From NCBI GenBank assembly GCA_905480015.1, contig CAJQOT010000046.1, positions 1 to 60,084 on the forward strand: a DNA stretch of 60,084 bases, written 5' to 3'. Positions 7,248 to 16,378 of this stretch are shown here, piece by piece. Source of the DNA: an uncultured Rickettsiales bacterium (GTDB lineage: Bacteria > Pseudomonadota > Alphaproteobacteria > Rickettsiales > Deianiraeaceae). The translations under genes and the position numbers were made by a program. Below the pieces are notes generated by a model. That model was given only the letters and a program-made list of their open reading frames with translations. It made no database searches and had not been told where the DNA came from. The first letter of the stretch is position 1; each line of letters starts with the position of its first letter.

Positions 7248-8795
7248 TTACCAAATGCAAACCTTCTGTAAATCTTTAGTTTTTGTCTCACCATGGTGGT
7301 ATTCACCCAAGTACGAACGCTTTGTGCTCATGCCAATTAAGTGGTTAAGAGTTGTGCCAATATCAATATATGTGTTTTCTGGGAAATCTTTATAAAGCTC
7401 ATAAATTGCCATTTTGCTAAACGAAGAAGCGGAAAACAAAAATAAATGCCCTTCGATGCCACGCCCTTTAATCCACTTCTTTATTTCATCAATTTTATGA
7501 ATATCGTTCACCATAGCATTATACCCTACACGGAAGTCTTTCACGATGAAATCAAGATTGGAAAGAGCTGCCTTATCATTGCATATCATCGCCGTTTTAT
7601 ATTGTTTTATCAATGGAAGAATTTCATCTAAAAACCGAGGATAATTCGCATTCACAAGCAAATTCGCCCATGTGCAATTTTTAATATTACCATGCAACAC
7701 TTCTTTTTGCCATTTAAAATTCTTTTGTCCAACGCAACACTTACACGAAAGTCCCTTAAAATAATTCTTACTATTAAACTTAAATGCATCCATTAATTTT
7801 TCACGCACAAAACTGTGCTCTTGTGGGTTAAAGTCTTTATGGTCTTCCTTTTCATAAACTGGCCCTGCATTTGTGTTTGTATCAACAATGGTATTTGTTT
7901 CGCAAAGTACAAGTCGTTTATTTTGTAAAATAAAAAGCTCTCCGTCAGAAAACCTATTGAACGCAAATGGCACTTGTTTTTCAAGTAATTTTTTGACTTT
8001 ATCAAAGTCTTTCATGAAATTTTGCCTCTCTTTTGCGTTTATTAACTTCCAGCCTTTGTGAACTTGTGATATAAAAAACTCATTCACATTGTTAACAAAT
8101 ATATTCTTTTTTTTCTTTTTATTTTTCTTTTTATGCATTAAAGAAATTGCATGACTATCCATTCCAAGCTTCCAACCCTTCAAACTTCCCCACATTTCTT
8201 TGTCACTTTCCGGATGAGGGGGAACATATGTATTTAAACGAAGGTATTTTTGCAACATATAAGAAAAATGCATATCTTCCCCACAAATTGTGTATTTTGA
8301 ATCAGGTAATTCACGGCAAAATGCTGAAAGCCATTTTCTTTCAAAAAACCAAGCATGCCCAACAATATCAACTTGCTCTACATTTTGATTGGGATTTGCC
8401 CAGCCAACTCTTGTATGGCTGTAATAATCTCCACAGGAATTAAAATTTACTCCTATTGTTCCAAGTAAACCTTTGTGCGTCTGAATGGTATTTAGGCAAT
8501 TTTCTATCCATTTCGACCCAGGTATTGTATCGTCATCTAAAACGCATACATATGTAGTTTTTGCATTCAGTGCATAATAAAACCTTGACCATACACCAAA
8601 GTTATGATTGGACACAGCAGCCTTTGTTTGCCAAATTGCACGAAAACTATACTTCCAAAAACCACCAGGAGAATTATACCAAAGCATAATTTCCTCCACT
8701 TTAATAGTTTGACCTTTAATTGCATCAATTTGCTTTAAAAGGTTTTTACCCCTTTTAAAGCCATTTAAAACTACAGTAACAGAAGTGTCATTCAT
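7248..8795 (-). CDS. Two-domain glycosyltransferase (GT2 plus GT-D fold)
   Basis: This is a 515-residue fusion from the ATG at 8795, chosen because that start overlaps the preceding stop. Residues 1-200 form a GT2-like GT-A domain with VTVVLNGFKR, the metal-binding VLDDDTIPGS (DDD at 87-89) and ICGEDMHFSY. A Lys-rich linker (222-231) joins it to a C-terminal domain with FNRFSDGEL (RFSDGE at 281-286). That pattern matches the GT-D (DUF1792) glycosyltransferases found in bacterial glycoprotein and surface-sugar loci. It belongs to the surface-polysaccharide operon with rmlB and the wecE-like gene. The A-rich linker tract is a slippage-prone spot between the domains. Confidence 0.78.
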   Translation of the reverse strand: MNDTSVTVVLNGFKRGKNLLKQIDAIKGQTIKVEEIMLWYNSPGGFWKYSFRAIWQTKAAVSNHNFGVWSRFYYALNAKTTYVCVLDDDTIPGSKWIENCLNTIQTHKGLLGTIGVNFNSCGDYYSHTRVGWANPNQNVEQVDIVGHAWFFERKWLSAFCRELPDSKYTICGEDMHFSYMLQKYLRLNTYVPPHPESDKEMWGSLKGWKLGMDSHAISLMHKKKNKKKKKNIFVNNVNEFFISQVHKGWKLINAKERQNFMKDFDKVKKLLEKQVPFAFNRFSDGELFILQNKRLVLCETNTIVDTNTNAGPVYEKEDHKDFNPQEHSFVREKLMDAFKFNSKNYFKGLSCKCCVGQKNFKWQKEVLHGNIKNCTWANLLVNANYPRFLDEILPLIKQYKTAMICNDKAALSNLDFIVKDFRVGYNAMVNDIHKIDEIKKWIKGRGIEGHLFLFSASSFSKMAIYELYKDFPENTYIDIGTTLNHLIGMSTKRSYLGEYHHGETKTKDLQKVCIW

Positions 8796-9486
8796 GAAAG
8801 GTCGTACTAAATTCTTGCACATTATTCACACGCATTGCTGCTATATTGCAACTTTTTTTTAACAAAGCATTATAAGATGGTGCAAGAAACATTGACCCTT
8901 TATATGAAATATCATCACTTATTAAAAAAGACCCCGCAGACGCCTCTAAAAATGTTGAAACATTCTTAAAAAAATACACACCTGCACTTGCGTTGCTTGA
9001 AATTACCTCCTTTTCCCTAATATTTTTAATACACCCTCCTTCAATTTGCACATAACTAAACTTTGAATTTTGCGATTCAAAAAATGGAACCAATCCATCA
9101 TAACCACAGCCTTGCATCACTTCCAACGGACACTTGTGGCAATCAAACATAATGTCTGCCAAATCAATGCAAACTGGAGCATTAAAATTTTTAATTAACG
9201 AAACGCCAGCCAAAGCAGAAAGCAATGCACCGTTTGTTAAATTCGATAACACAATGTACTTTGAACGCGGAAATTTTTTTTGTAAAAACTCTACAAACTC
9301 TTGTGTTTCTTCTGTTTTGCGTAAGACAAAAATAATATTTTCGTTTTCCAGCTTTCCACTTACATACCAATACCTTGATGTAATAACCTTTTCTATTAAA
9401 GTCTCACCTTGAATACGCCACAAAGGCTTTACCTTTCCACTTGGAAGAATAAAATCTGGACCTGCCAACGGAACAATAGAATACAT
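8788..9486 (-). CDS. Sugar nucleotidyltransferase-like protein
   Basis: The 232-residue protein begins YSIVPLAGPDFILPSGKVKPL, the shape of the nucleotide-binding loop of sugar-1-phosphate nucleotidyltransferases. Later come ALLSALAGVSL and an Asp in VCIDLADIMFD at the usual metal site. The canonical GxGxR loop is not conserved, so it is a diverged member, like those in capsule loci, rather than standard RmlA. It overlaps the wecE-like gene by 1 base and the glycosyltransferase gene by 8 bases, so translation is probably coupled along the operon. It may make the NDP-sugar used by the downstream transferase. Confidence 0.65.
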   Translation of the reverse strand: MYSIVPLAGPDFILPSGKVKPLWRIQGETLIEKVITSRYWYVSGKLENENIIFVLRKTEETQEFVEFLQKKFPRSKYIVLSNLTNGALLSALAGVSLIKNFNAPVCIDLADIMFDCHKCPLEVMQGCGYDGLVPFFESQNSKFSYVQIEGGCIKNIREKEVISSNASAGVYFFKNVSTFLEASAGSFLISDDISYKGSMFLAPSYNALLKKSCNIAAMRVNNVQEFSTTFHE

Positions 9487-10616
9487 TATATACTTTGTAA
9501 AAAATTATATATACAGCTTATGATATACTCAACCTTTTCATTTTTAAGATTAAAATACAAAGGAAGGCGAACAAGTGTTTGCGATGCTAAATCGGTATTA
9601 GTCATTTCCCTGCTAACTCTTCCGTACTTTACACCAGCAGGCGACGAATGAAGTGGTATATAATGAAATGGTGTCATAATGCCTTTTTCTTTCATAAACA
9701 ATATAAAGTCATCCCTGTATTGTGGCTTGCAAAAACGAATATAAAACATATGAGCATTATTCGTTGCATAATCATTTATAAAAGGAAGTGTGATTTTTCC
9801 TTCAAATTGCTTTAGTGCGTCATAGTACCTTTGCCAAATTTCCAATCTTCTTTTATGAATCACATCGTCAATTTCTAAATTTGAATAAAGATATGCAGAT
9901 ATAACATCACTTGGTAAGTAGCTAGAGCCAACATCAACCCATGTGTATTTATCAACCTGACCTTTGAAAAACTGCGTCCTATTTGTGCCCTTTTCACGAA
10001 TAATATGAGACCTATCAATAAACTTGTCATTATTAACAAGTAATGCACCACCTTCCCCGCTGATAATATTTTTTGTCTCATGGAATGAAAGTGTGCCAAA
10101 TTCCCCAATCGAACCTAAATGTTTACCTTTATAGTAAGACCCATAAGATTGTGCTGCATCTTCAATGACCATAAGGTTGTACTTCTTTGCAATTCTAAGA
10201 ATTGTATCCATTTCACACGCCACACCTGCGTAATGTACCGGAACAATCGCCTTTGTTTTTGGCGTAATTTCTTGCTCAATTAATTGCTCGTCAATATTAC
10301 AACTGTCTTGACGAATGTCCACAAATACCGGAACCAACCCACGCAACACAAACGCATTTGCTGTGGAAACAAATGTGTATGATGGCATTATGACTTCATC
10401 TCCAATATTTGCATTGAGCATAATTGCCGACATCTCCAACGCTGCCGTACAAGAATGTGTTATTAGTGCTGACTTTACCCCCGTTTTACTCTCTAAAAAA
10501 TTATTACAAAGTTTTGTAAACTTTCCACCTCCCGATGTATGGCCAGACTGAAATGCCTCGGTAATATAGCGAATTGTATTTTCACTATGGTTGCTTTTGT
10601 TAAATGGGGTTTTCAC
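9486..10616 (-). CDS. wecE: dTDP-4-amino-4,6-dideoxygalactose transaminase
   Basis: This is an aminotransferase of the DegT/DnrJ/EryC1/StrS family. It resembles WecE/RffA along its whole length: CTAALEMSAI, GDEVIMPSYTFVSTANAFV, VPVHYAGVACEMDTIL, EDAAQSYGSY, and the cofactor lysine K182 in SFHETKN. Also present are IREKGTNRTQFF and HYIPLHSSPAG. WecE adds an amino group to dTDP-4-keto-6-deoxyglucose to give dTDP-Fuc4N, a sugar of enterobacterial common antigen and some O-antigens. The adjacent rmlB makes exactly its substrate, which supports the assignment. It overlaps rmlB by 4 bases. Confidence 0.88.
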   Translation of the reverse strand: MKTPFNKSNHSENTIRYITEAFQSGHTSGGGKFTKLCNNFLESKTGVKSALITHSCTAALEMSAIMLNANIGDEVIMPSYTFVSTANAFVLRGLVPVFVDIRQDSCNIDEQLIEQEITPKTKAIVPVHYAGVACEMDTILRIAKKYNLMVIEDAAQSYGSYYKGKHLGSIGEFGTLSFHETKNIISGEGGALLVNNDKFIDRSHIIREKGTNRTQFFKGQVDKYTWVDVGSSYLPSDVISAYLYSNLEIDDVIHKRRLEIWQRYYDALKQFEGKITLPFINDYATNNAHMFYIRFCKPQYRDDFILFMKEKGIMTPFHYIPLHSSPAGVKYGRVSREMTNTDLASQTLVRLPLYFNLKNEKVEYIISCIYNFLQSI

Positions 10617-11587
10617 ACTTTCTGTAAAAATTCCCTCCGGACAATATCCTCAATATTCTCTTCAAAGGTTTTTTCTTGCCTTGTAAATCCAAGCTCTTTT
10701 TGTGCCTTCTCATCATTTATTGCGTATCGAAAATCATGACCTATGCGGTCCGCAATATGTACGATTAAATCTTCATAAACCCCATTTGTACGAGGCTTTA
10801 CACGGTTCATAATTTTGCAAATAATATGAATAGTATCACCAACGGATCTTTCACAATCTCCACCAAAACAGTAACTTTCTCCCAGTACACCTTTTTCAAG
10901 GGCAAGCCATATTCCATTACAATGATCTTTAACGTGAATCCAGTCACGAATATTTTCCCCTGAGCCGTAAATTGTCAAAGATTCCTCACTGAGGCATCGG
11001 GAAATAATTTTTGGAATAAGCTTTTCTTTATTTTGCATTGACCCGTAATTGTTTGAACAATTTGTTATTACTCCATTCAGACCAAATGTACGAATATAAG
11101 CGTGTACGATATGATCCGACCCTGCCTTTGATGCCGAATAAGGTGATGATGGATTGTATGCCGTGCTTTCAGAGAATTTTGGACTATCCGTATGGAGGTC
11201 TCCAAAAACTTCATCTGTTGAAACGTGTACAAACTTGAAATCTTTTTTTACTTTTTGCCATTCAATGCAAACCTTTAGCAGCCTATGCGTTTCCACAATA
11301 TTTGTTTGAATAAACACATCAGGGTTCGATATTGAATTATCTACATGGCTTTCCGCTGCAAAATTCACAACTGCATCAATTTTGTATTCACGCAAAATAT
11401 AGGCAATAAATTCCCCATTTCCAATAGAGCACTGAAAAAAATGATGCGGAATTGAGTGTATATTGTGCATGTTTGCTGCATATGTCAGCTTATCAACAAC
11501 AAAGATATTTAGTTCTTTTTCGTGTAATAAATGGCAAAAATGCGAACCTATAAAGCCACATCCGCCAGTCACAAGAATGTTTTTCAT
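10613..11587 (-). CDS. rmlB: dTDP-glucose 4,6-dehydratase
   Basis: RmlB converts dTDP-glucose to dTDP-4-keto-6-deoxyglucose in the cytosol. It is an extended short-chain dehydrogenase with the NAD loop TGGCGFIGS near the N-terminus, FAAESHVDNSI, VSTDEVFGDL with the catalytic Asp-Glu pair, and YSASKAGSDH with the Tyr-Lys pair. RDWIHVKDHC, at the substrate site, is also typical. The 324 residues fit the short end of the family. It is the first gene of the minus-strand sugar operon. Its partners rmlA, rmlC and rmlD are not in the window, so the product probably goes to Fuc4N rather than rhamnose. Confidence 0.93.
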   Translation of the reverse strand: MKNILVTGGCGFIGSHFCHLLHEKELNIFVVDKLTYAANMHNIHSIPHHFFQCSIGNGEFIAYILREYKIDAVVNFAAESHVDNSISNPDVFIQTNIVETHRLLKVCIEWQKVKKDFKFVHVSTDEVFGDLHTDSPKFSESTAYNPSSPYSASKAGSDHIVHAYIRTFGLNGVITNCSNNYGSMQNKEKLIPKIISRCLSEESLTIYGSGENIRDWIHVKDHCNGIWLALEKGVLGESYCFGGDCERSVGDTIHIICKIMNRVKPRTNGVYEDLIVHIADRIGHDFRYAINDEKAQKELGFTRQEKTFEENIEDIVRREFLQKV

Positions 11588-11626
11588 ATAATGTTTTTCA
11601 TAAAAAAGAAAATGTAGAAGGTGTTG

Positions 11627-12331
11627 TCAAGAAATTATTTTCTTTACAACATCTTGACACCACTCCAATTGTTCTAAATTTTCTGAAACTAATATAATTT
11701 CATATGCCGTTATATCTATTGTAACATCTCTAAAAAACTCACCAGCTTTTGCAATCTCACTATAAAAATGTAATACATTTTTGCTTAACGGCACAGAATA
11801 CATATATTTTTTATGACCATCGCAAAGTATTGTAGCAATTTTCTCACATAAAATTTTAAAGGCATTGTCATTGGGTATAGTAAATACATTTGCATACTGG
11901 AAACCAAAGCTACCAGTCACTTCATTTAATAAAACACGAGCATTCGTGGGAAGCGTTATTGTTTGTTTGTATGAATCATTATAAACTAACTCATTCTTAC
12001 GAAGAAATTCTTGAAAATATTTCATTGCTTTGGGATTTTCCTCTAAAACGCAATCAAATATATTTGCAAAGGCTTGCGGTATGTAATTATGAAACATACC
12101 AACTCCGCCGCATACTATCACAATATTATATTTCTTTGAAAGTTCCTTTAAGTTTTTTGCAATTTGTGTAAAAACATTACCAATGTACCTGACTTCGGAA
12201 ATATACCTCCCTTTCGAGCCTATTGCACGAGCTAAAACATCCACTTGCCTTTTATGTGTTATTCCAAGGAGGTGGCAATTATCAATAAATAGAACTGCTA
12301 TGTCATTTATAGCAAAATGATTGTTGTACAT
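11627..12331 (-). CDS. CinA-like molybdopterin-binding domain protein
   Basis: The 234 residues follow the MoaB/MogA-type fold of the CinA N-terminal domain. A first strand VLFID takes the place of IGDEL, followed by a QVDVLARAIGSKG helix. Then come IVIVCGGVGMF, the counterpart of tGGlGPT, and an NARVLLNEVTGSFGF segment like the GxAPGF strand. Several otherwise conserved loop residues have changed, notably the GPT/DD loop, so catalytic competence is doubtful. The family includes NMN deamidase and FAD-cleaving members. It sits 39 bases upstream of rmlB on the same strand with no functional link that I can see. Confidence 0.65.
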   Translation of the reverse strand: MYNNHFAINDIAVLFIDNCHLLGITHKRQVDVLARAIGSKGRYISEVRYIGNVFTQIAKNLKELSKKYNIVIVCGGVGMFHNYIPQAFANIFDCVLEENPKAMKYFQEFLRKNELVYNDSYKQTITLPTNARVLLNEVTGSFGFQYANVFTIPNDNAFKILCEKIATILCDGHKKYMYSVPLSKNVLHFYSEIAKAGEFFRDVTIDITAYEIILVSENLEQLEWCQDVVKKIIS

Positions 12332-12393
12332 TCGTTAGTTACAATGAATTTTCTTGATTTTATTAATCAATAATACTCTATTATAAAAAAACT

Positions 12394-13236
12394 ATGTATT
12401 TTCAAGAAATAATTTCCACTTTAAAGAACTTTTGGGAATTACAAGGCTGTACTGTTTTAGAAGGCTTCGACTACAATGTTGGAGCCGGCACCCTTGCACC
12501 ATATACCGCACTTTACACACTTAAGCACAAACAATGGTGTGTGTGTTATTCGCAATTTTGTCGAAGACAAACGGACGGAAGGTATGCACAAAACCCTAAT
12601 AGACTATCTGGATATTTTCAGTTTCAAGTGATTATGAAGCCTTTTCCACACAATGCACAAAAAATATACCTTCAATCCCTTGAGGCTGTCGGAATTAAAA
12701 CAGAAGATAATGATATCACATTCCTTGAGGATAACTGGGAGAATCCATCAATAGGAGCATCTGGCTTAGGAAGTGAGATATGGATTAACGGCATGGAGGT
12801 TACTCAGTGGACATATATGCAACAAATAGGAGGTTTAAAACTGGATGTTATTCCACTTGAAATTACCTATGGTTTGGAACGCCTTGCAATGTATGTGCAA
12901 GGAATTGATAACATATTTGATATTCAGTGGTCTAAAAACCTTACATATGGAGATATTTTTAAAGACAAAGAATACGAAATGTCATTTTATTACAATGAAG
13001 AGTCAAATACAGAAAACCTTTTTAACCTTTTTCAAAATGCAGAAAAGGAATGTAACAATTTGATACACAAAATGCTTCCAGAACCCGCTTATGAGCTTGC
13101 ACTTTCTTGCTCAAACACTCTAAATTTACTTGATGCACGCTCGGAGCTTTCTCAAGTTGAAAGAGCATCGTACATTCTTCGTGTAAGAAATTTAGTAAAA
13201 AAAATCTGTGAAGTTCAGGCAAAAAAATGCAAGTAA
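12394..13236 (+). CDS. glyQ: Glycyl-tRNA synthetase alpha subunit
   Basis: GlyQ is the catalytic (class II) subunit of the heterotetrameric glycyl-tRNA synthetase. The 280-residue sequence is highly conserved: FWELQGC, GAGTLAPYTALYTL, RRQTDGRYAQNPNR and YFQFQVIMKP, then IGASGLGSEIW, NGMEVTQWTYMQQ and EITYGLERLAM. The beta subunit gene glyS, normally the next gene, is not here. Instead recF follows with a 10-base overlap. glyS must be elsewhere in the genome. Confidence 0.95.
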   Translation: MYFQEIISTLKNFWELQGCTVLEGFDYNVGAGTLAPYTALYTLKHKQWCVCYSQFCRRQTDGRYAQNPNRLSGYFQFQVIMKPFPHNAQKIYLQSLEAVGIKTEDNDITFLEDNWENPSIGASGLGSEIWINGMEVTQWTYMQQIGGLKLDVIPLEITYGLERLAMYVQGIDNIFDIQWSKNLTYGDIFKDKEYEMSFYYNEESNTENLFNLFQNAEKECNNLIHKMLPEPAYELALSCSNTLNLLDARSELSQVERASYILRVRNLVKKICEVQAKKCK

Positions 13237-14261
13237 TTCAAAAAATTACAATACAAAATTTTCGATGTTTCTCCATCAATCAATTTTACTTTAATAAAAT
13301 TTCCCACATATGTGGAGAGAACGGCACAGGTAAGACAGCAATACTAGAGGCAATTGCACTTATTAATGGACAAAATTCCTTTAGATCAAAAGCATTGGAT
13401 AACCTTATTAGAGGCAACGTAGGGCAATTTGAAGTAATGTGCACAACAGCAGACCACGACATTTGCATAACATACGATGGTAGCCAAAAAAATCTTCTAC
13501 TCGACAATGAAAAGGTATCTGCAAATCGGTTAAAAAAAATGTTTTGCCCCGTTGTTTTTTCGCCACAACACGATCTTTCGCTTAATAGCAATACAACTGC
13601 ACGATCTTTTATTGACAAACTAACATCCCATCTATTTCACGAGCATGAAAAGCTGTTAAATAAATGCAAGGAATTACTTTCTGAAAGGCTAAAAATACTA
13701 CTCATCAGTGGGAATAAAGCATGGTTACATTCCATTGAAGAGCAAATTGCACAAACACTAACTATTATTTTCTATAATCGCCTTATTTTCACACAAAAAA
13801 CAAATAGATTTTTTCAAGAGATTTCCACTCATACAATAAATATTATCAACAAATATACTAAAATGCTTGAAGAAAAGCAGACATTTTCTACCATTGAAAG
13901 GCAAATTGTAGAAGATCTTTTTCAGGCACAAAGTTTAGATAAATCCTCCAACAGAAATTCTATCACTCCAAATAATGTAGAGTATGATATTTTATTCAAT
14001 GGGCAAAAAATAGAACTATGCTCTTCTGGGCAACAAAAGATTATTGGCTCAATACTAGCACTGTCAACTGCATTTTATGCAAAAAAACAATGTAATGGAG
14101 TTATAGTGCTTCTAGATGACATAAACGCTAAAATTGATAAAAAAAATCAAGGATACCTTCATGAAGTAATAAACTTTGCAAATTGCCAAACAATTATATC
14201 TACCATTGACGCGCCAAAATCTAATGCACATTGTATTAAACTGCAAACCCTAAATCAGTAA
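13227..14261 (+). CDS. recF: DNA replication and repair protein RecF
   Basis: RecF is an SMC-like ATPase that loads RecA at gaps with RecO and RecR. The N-terminus has TIQNFRCFS and Walker A GENGTGKT (30-37). The C-terminal part carries the ABC signature CSSGQQK and the Walker B segment VIVLLDDINAKID. The 344 residues are a little short for RecF but cover both ATPase halves and the coiled linker. It overlaps glyQ by 10 bases and converges on the pseudouridine synthase gene, overlapping its end by 26 bases. It is not beside dnaA, dnaN or gyrB. Confidence 0.88.
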   Translation: MQVIQKITIQNFRCFSINQFYFNKISHICGENGTGKTAILEAIALINGQNSFRSKALDNLIRGNVGQFEVMCTTADHDICITYDGSQKNLLLDNEKVSANRLKKMFCPVVFSPQHDLSLNSNTTARSFIDKLTSHLFHEHEKLLNKCKELLSERLKILLISGNKAWLHSIEEQIAQTLTIIFYNRLIFTQKTNRFFQEISTHTINIINKYTKMLEEKQTFSTIERQIVEDLFQAQSLDKSSNRNSITPNNVEYDILFNGQKIELCSSGQQKIIGSILALSTAFYAKKQCNGVIVLLDDINAKIDKKNQGYLHEVINFANCQTIISTIDAPKSNAHCIKLQTLNQ

Positions 14262-15081
14262 ACATCTTTGGTAGGTTTGTATAAAATGTTTTACCGGCAA
14301 AGTTTATTGAATAAGCGTGAAGCAACATTCTTTTGTAATGCATTCCACCATATTTGTTGTCTCCAATAATTGGCATACCAATGCTTGCAAGATGGGCTCT
14401 AATTTGATGCATTTTTCCCGTTTGAGGCTTAACTTCAAGTAAGGTAAAGTTGCCAATCGTTTGAATGGCAATATAATGCGTTGTGCATGAGTCTCCTTTT
14501 GTTACAATCATTTTTTGGAATTTTACATCTTTTTGTAAGTCCGTAGTAATTGTTCCACCATTACACGATGCATTTCTTTCTACTACCGCATAATAACATT
14601 TAGATACTTCGCCATTCGTAAAATATTCTGAAATACCTCTTGCACTGGCTTTATTTTTTGCAAGAACCATCACTCCAGAAGTTCCTCTATCTAACCTGTG
14701 TACAATTCTTGCTTCAGGAAAGTACGCCTTTGCAACTTCGTCAACGCCATAATCAACCCCTACACCACCTTGACTTGCAACACCATTTGGCTTATCAATG
14801 GTAATAATATCTGCGTCTTCGTGTAATATCCAGCCTTGAAATTCCTGCACCTTTTTGCTATCAATGTCCAATTCTACATCTTTGTGTTCCTCTATAAAGT
14901 AATAAATAGAAACTTCATCACTACACTGTAAACGATCGGAAATGTTAACTTTCTTTTTGTTCACTTTAACTTTTTTCTCTCGTAGCAACTTTGCTACAAG
15001 GCTTTGCGGAATATTAAACCGCTCTCTTAAAAATCTATCAATTCTTGAGGAGTGATAGTTATCGTCGATAATTATCTTCAT
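14236..15081 (-). CDS. rluC: 23S rRNA pseudouridine synthase, RluC/RluD family
   Basis: The enzyme isomerises uridines in 23S rRNA. An N-terminal S4 RNA-binding domain (SRIDRFLRERF...VAKLLREKKVKVN) is followed by the synthase domain. That domain has IDKPNGVASQGG, the catalytic Asp in RIVHRLDRGTSGVMVLAK, KPQTGKMHQIRAHL and GMPIIGDNKYGG. The length of 281 residues and the S4 domain fit RluC or RluD; RluC is preferred weakly. It overlaps ctpA by 4 bases (ATGA) and ends the long minus-strand operon that begins with murC. Confidence 0.82.
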   Translation of the reverse strand: MKIIIDDNYHSSRIDRFLRERFNIPQSLVAKLLREKKVKVNKKKVNISDRLQCSDEVSIYYFIEEHKDVELDIDSKKVQEFQGWILHEDADIITIDKPNGVASQGGVGVDYGVDEVAKAYFPEARIVHRLDRGTSGVMVLAKNKASARGISEYFTNGEVSKCYYAVVERNASCNGGTITTDLQKDVKFQKMIVTKGDSCTTHYIAIQTIGNFTLLEVKPQTGKMHQIRAHLASIGMPIIGDNKYGGMHYKRMLLHAYSINFAGKTFYTNLPKMFTDLGFAV

Positions 15082-16376
15082 TGTTTCATCATTAAAATTC
15101 TTAAGGAAGATATAGCAGACTGAATTGCGAAATCTTCTAAGTCTGAAGAAAAAACAGTGTTATTTTTATTTAAAATATTATCATTTACTTTAATGTGCTT
15201 TTTATAAATTGATTCGCTGTCTGGAAAAAAAACACTATTTTTTTCTGACTTCTTGATTTGAAAATCTGGTAAAATAATATCTGGGTTAACGCCAATAGCC
15301 TGTATTGAGCTCCCATTTGGGGAGTAATATAGTGCGGTAGTAAGTTTTAAAGCACCACGCTTACCTTCTTGCAACGGTACAACACTTTGAACCGAACCCT
15401 TGCCAAAGGTTTTTTGCCCCATTACAATTCCACGGTTATTTTGTTGCAACGCCAAAGAAACAATTTCCGAAGCAGAAGCGGAATATGTATTGACTAAAAT
15501 CACAATAGGAATGGCATTGCTAATTAAAGGGCTGTGTTTGTTCACTATTGATATTCTATCGCCTTCAATTTGATACAAAATATTTCTACAATACTTTTTT
15601 ACTCCAATGCAACTTTTTTCATTATACTTTTGCATATCTGCAACATTTGAGACTTGCACAATTACCTGATCTTTTTCTAAAAAAAGCGATGATATACCAA
15701 TGGCACCGTCTAAAACTCCACCCGGATTAGAGCGAAGATCTAAAATAATACCCTTATAATTTCTCTGTTTTTTTAAAATTTTCAAAAATTCTACATAGGT
15801 ATTTTCATTAAAATATCCAATTTCCAACAATAATATATCGCCTAATTTTTTCAGTGTAACGGTATCAACTGCGATATTGCTCCTTATAATACAAACCTGA
15901 ACTGGTTCTGCCTGACCTTCTCTCAAAAGCTTAACATTGACCTTTGTTTTTTTCTTTCCACGCAACATACTAGAGGCCTCATCCAAAGACATACCAAATG
16001 TGCTTTTGTTATCAATATGAGTAATATAGTCACCATTTTGAACTCCCGACTTCTCTGCTGGCATGCCTTTAATCACTCCACGCACGTGTATAACGCCGTC
16101 TTTTATATCAATATAAACACCAATGCCAGAAAAACTTCCATCAAGCGATTCTTGTAATTTTTTGTACTCCCCCTCTGTGTAATAAGTAGAATGAGAGTCA
16201 ATTTCTGCAAGTGCACCTTTCAACATCCCAGATGTAATGTCTTCATCGTCAATGTCTTTCTTAATTGAATGCTCTTTAGCATAATTAATAACTTCATTGA
16301 CAATGGCAAACTCATCAGTAGAGAAATCTTCTGCATAAGATGCAAAGGTGAATAGAAAGATTAAAAGGTAATTCAT
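15078..16376 (-). CDS. ctpA: Carboxy-terminal processing peptidase (S41)
   Basis: CtpA is a periplasmic serine protease that trims the C-termini of exported proteins and, in several bacteria, regulates peptidoglycan hydrolases. A signal peptide ends near SYAED. A PDZ domain spans roughly 85-150, with GIGVYI and the carboxylate-binding region. The S41 domain holds Ser301 in SASASEI and Lys326 in TFGKGSVQ, the catalytic pair at the usual 25-residue spacing. The 432 residues are normal. It lies between the fzlA-like and rluC genes in the murC operon. Confidence 0.92.
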   Translation of the reverse strand: MNYLLIFLFTFASYAEDFSTDEFAIVNEVINYAKEHSIKKDIDDEDITSGMLKGALAEIDSHSTYYTEGEYKKLQESLDGSFSGIGVYIDIKDGVIHVRGVIKGMPAEKSGVQNGDYITHIDNKSTFGMSLDEASSMLRGKKKTKVNVKLLREGQAEPVQVCIIRSNIAVDTVTLKKLGDILLLEIGYFNENTYVEFLKILKKQRNYKGIILDLRSNPGGVLDGAIGISSLFLEKDQVIVQVSNVADMQKYNEKSCIGVKKYCRNILYQIEGDRISIVNKHSPLISNAIPIVILVNTYSASASEIVSLALQQNNRGIVMGQKTFGKGSVQSVVPLQEGKRGALKLTTALYYSPNGSSIQAIGVNPDIILPDFQIKKSEKNSVFFPDSESIYKKHIKVNDNILNKNNTVFSSDLEDFAIQSAISSLRILMMKQ

Positions 16377-16378
16377 AG

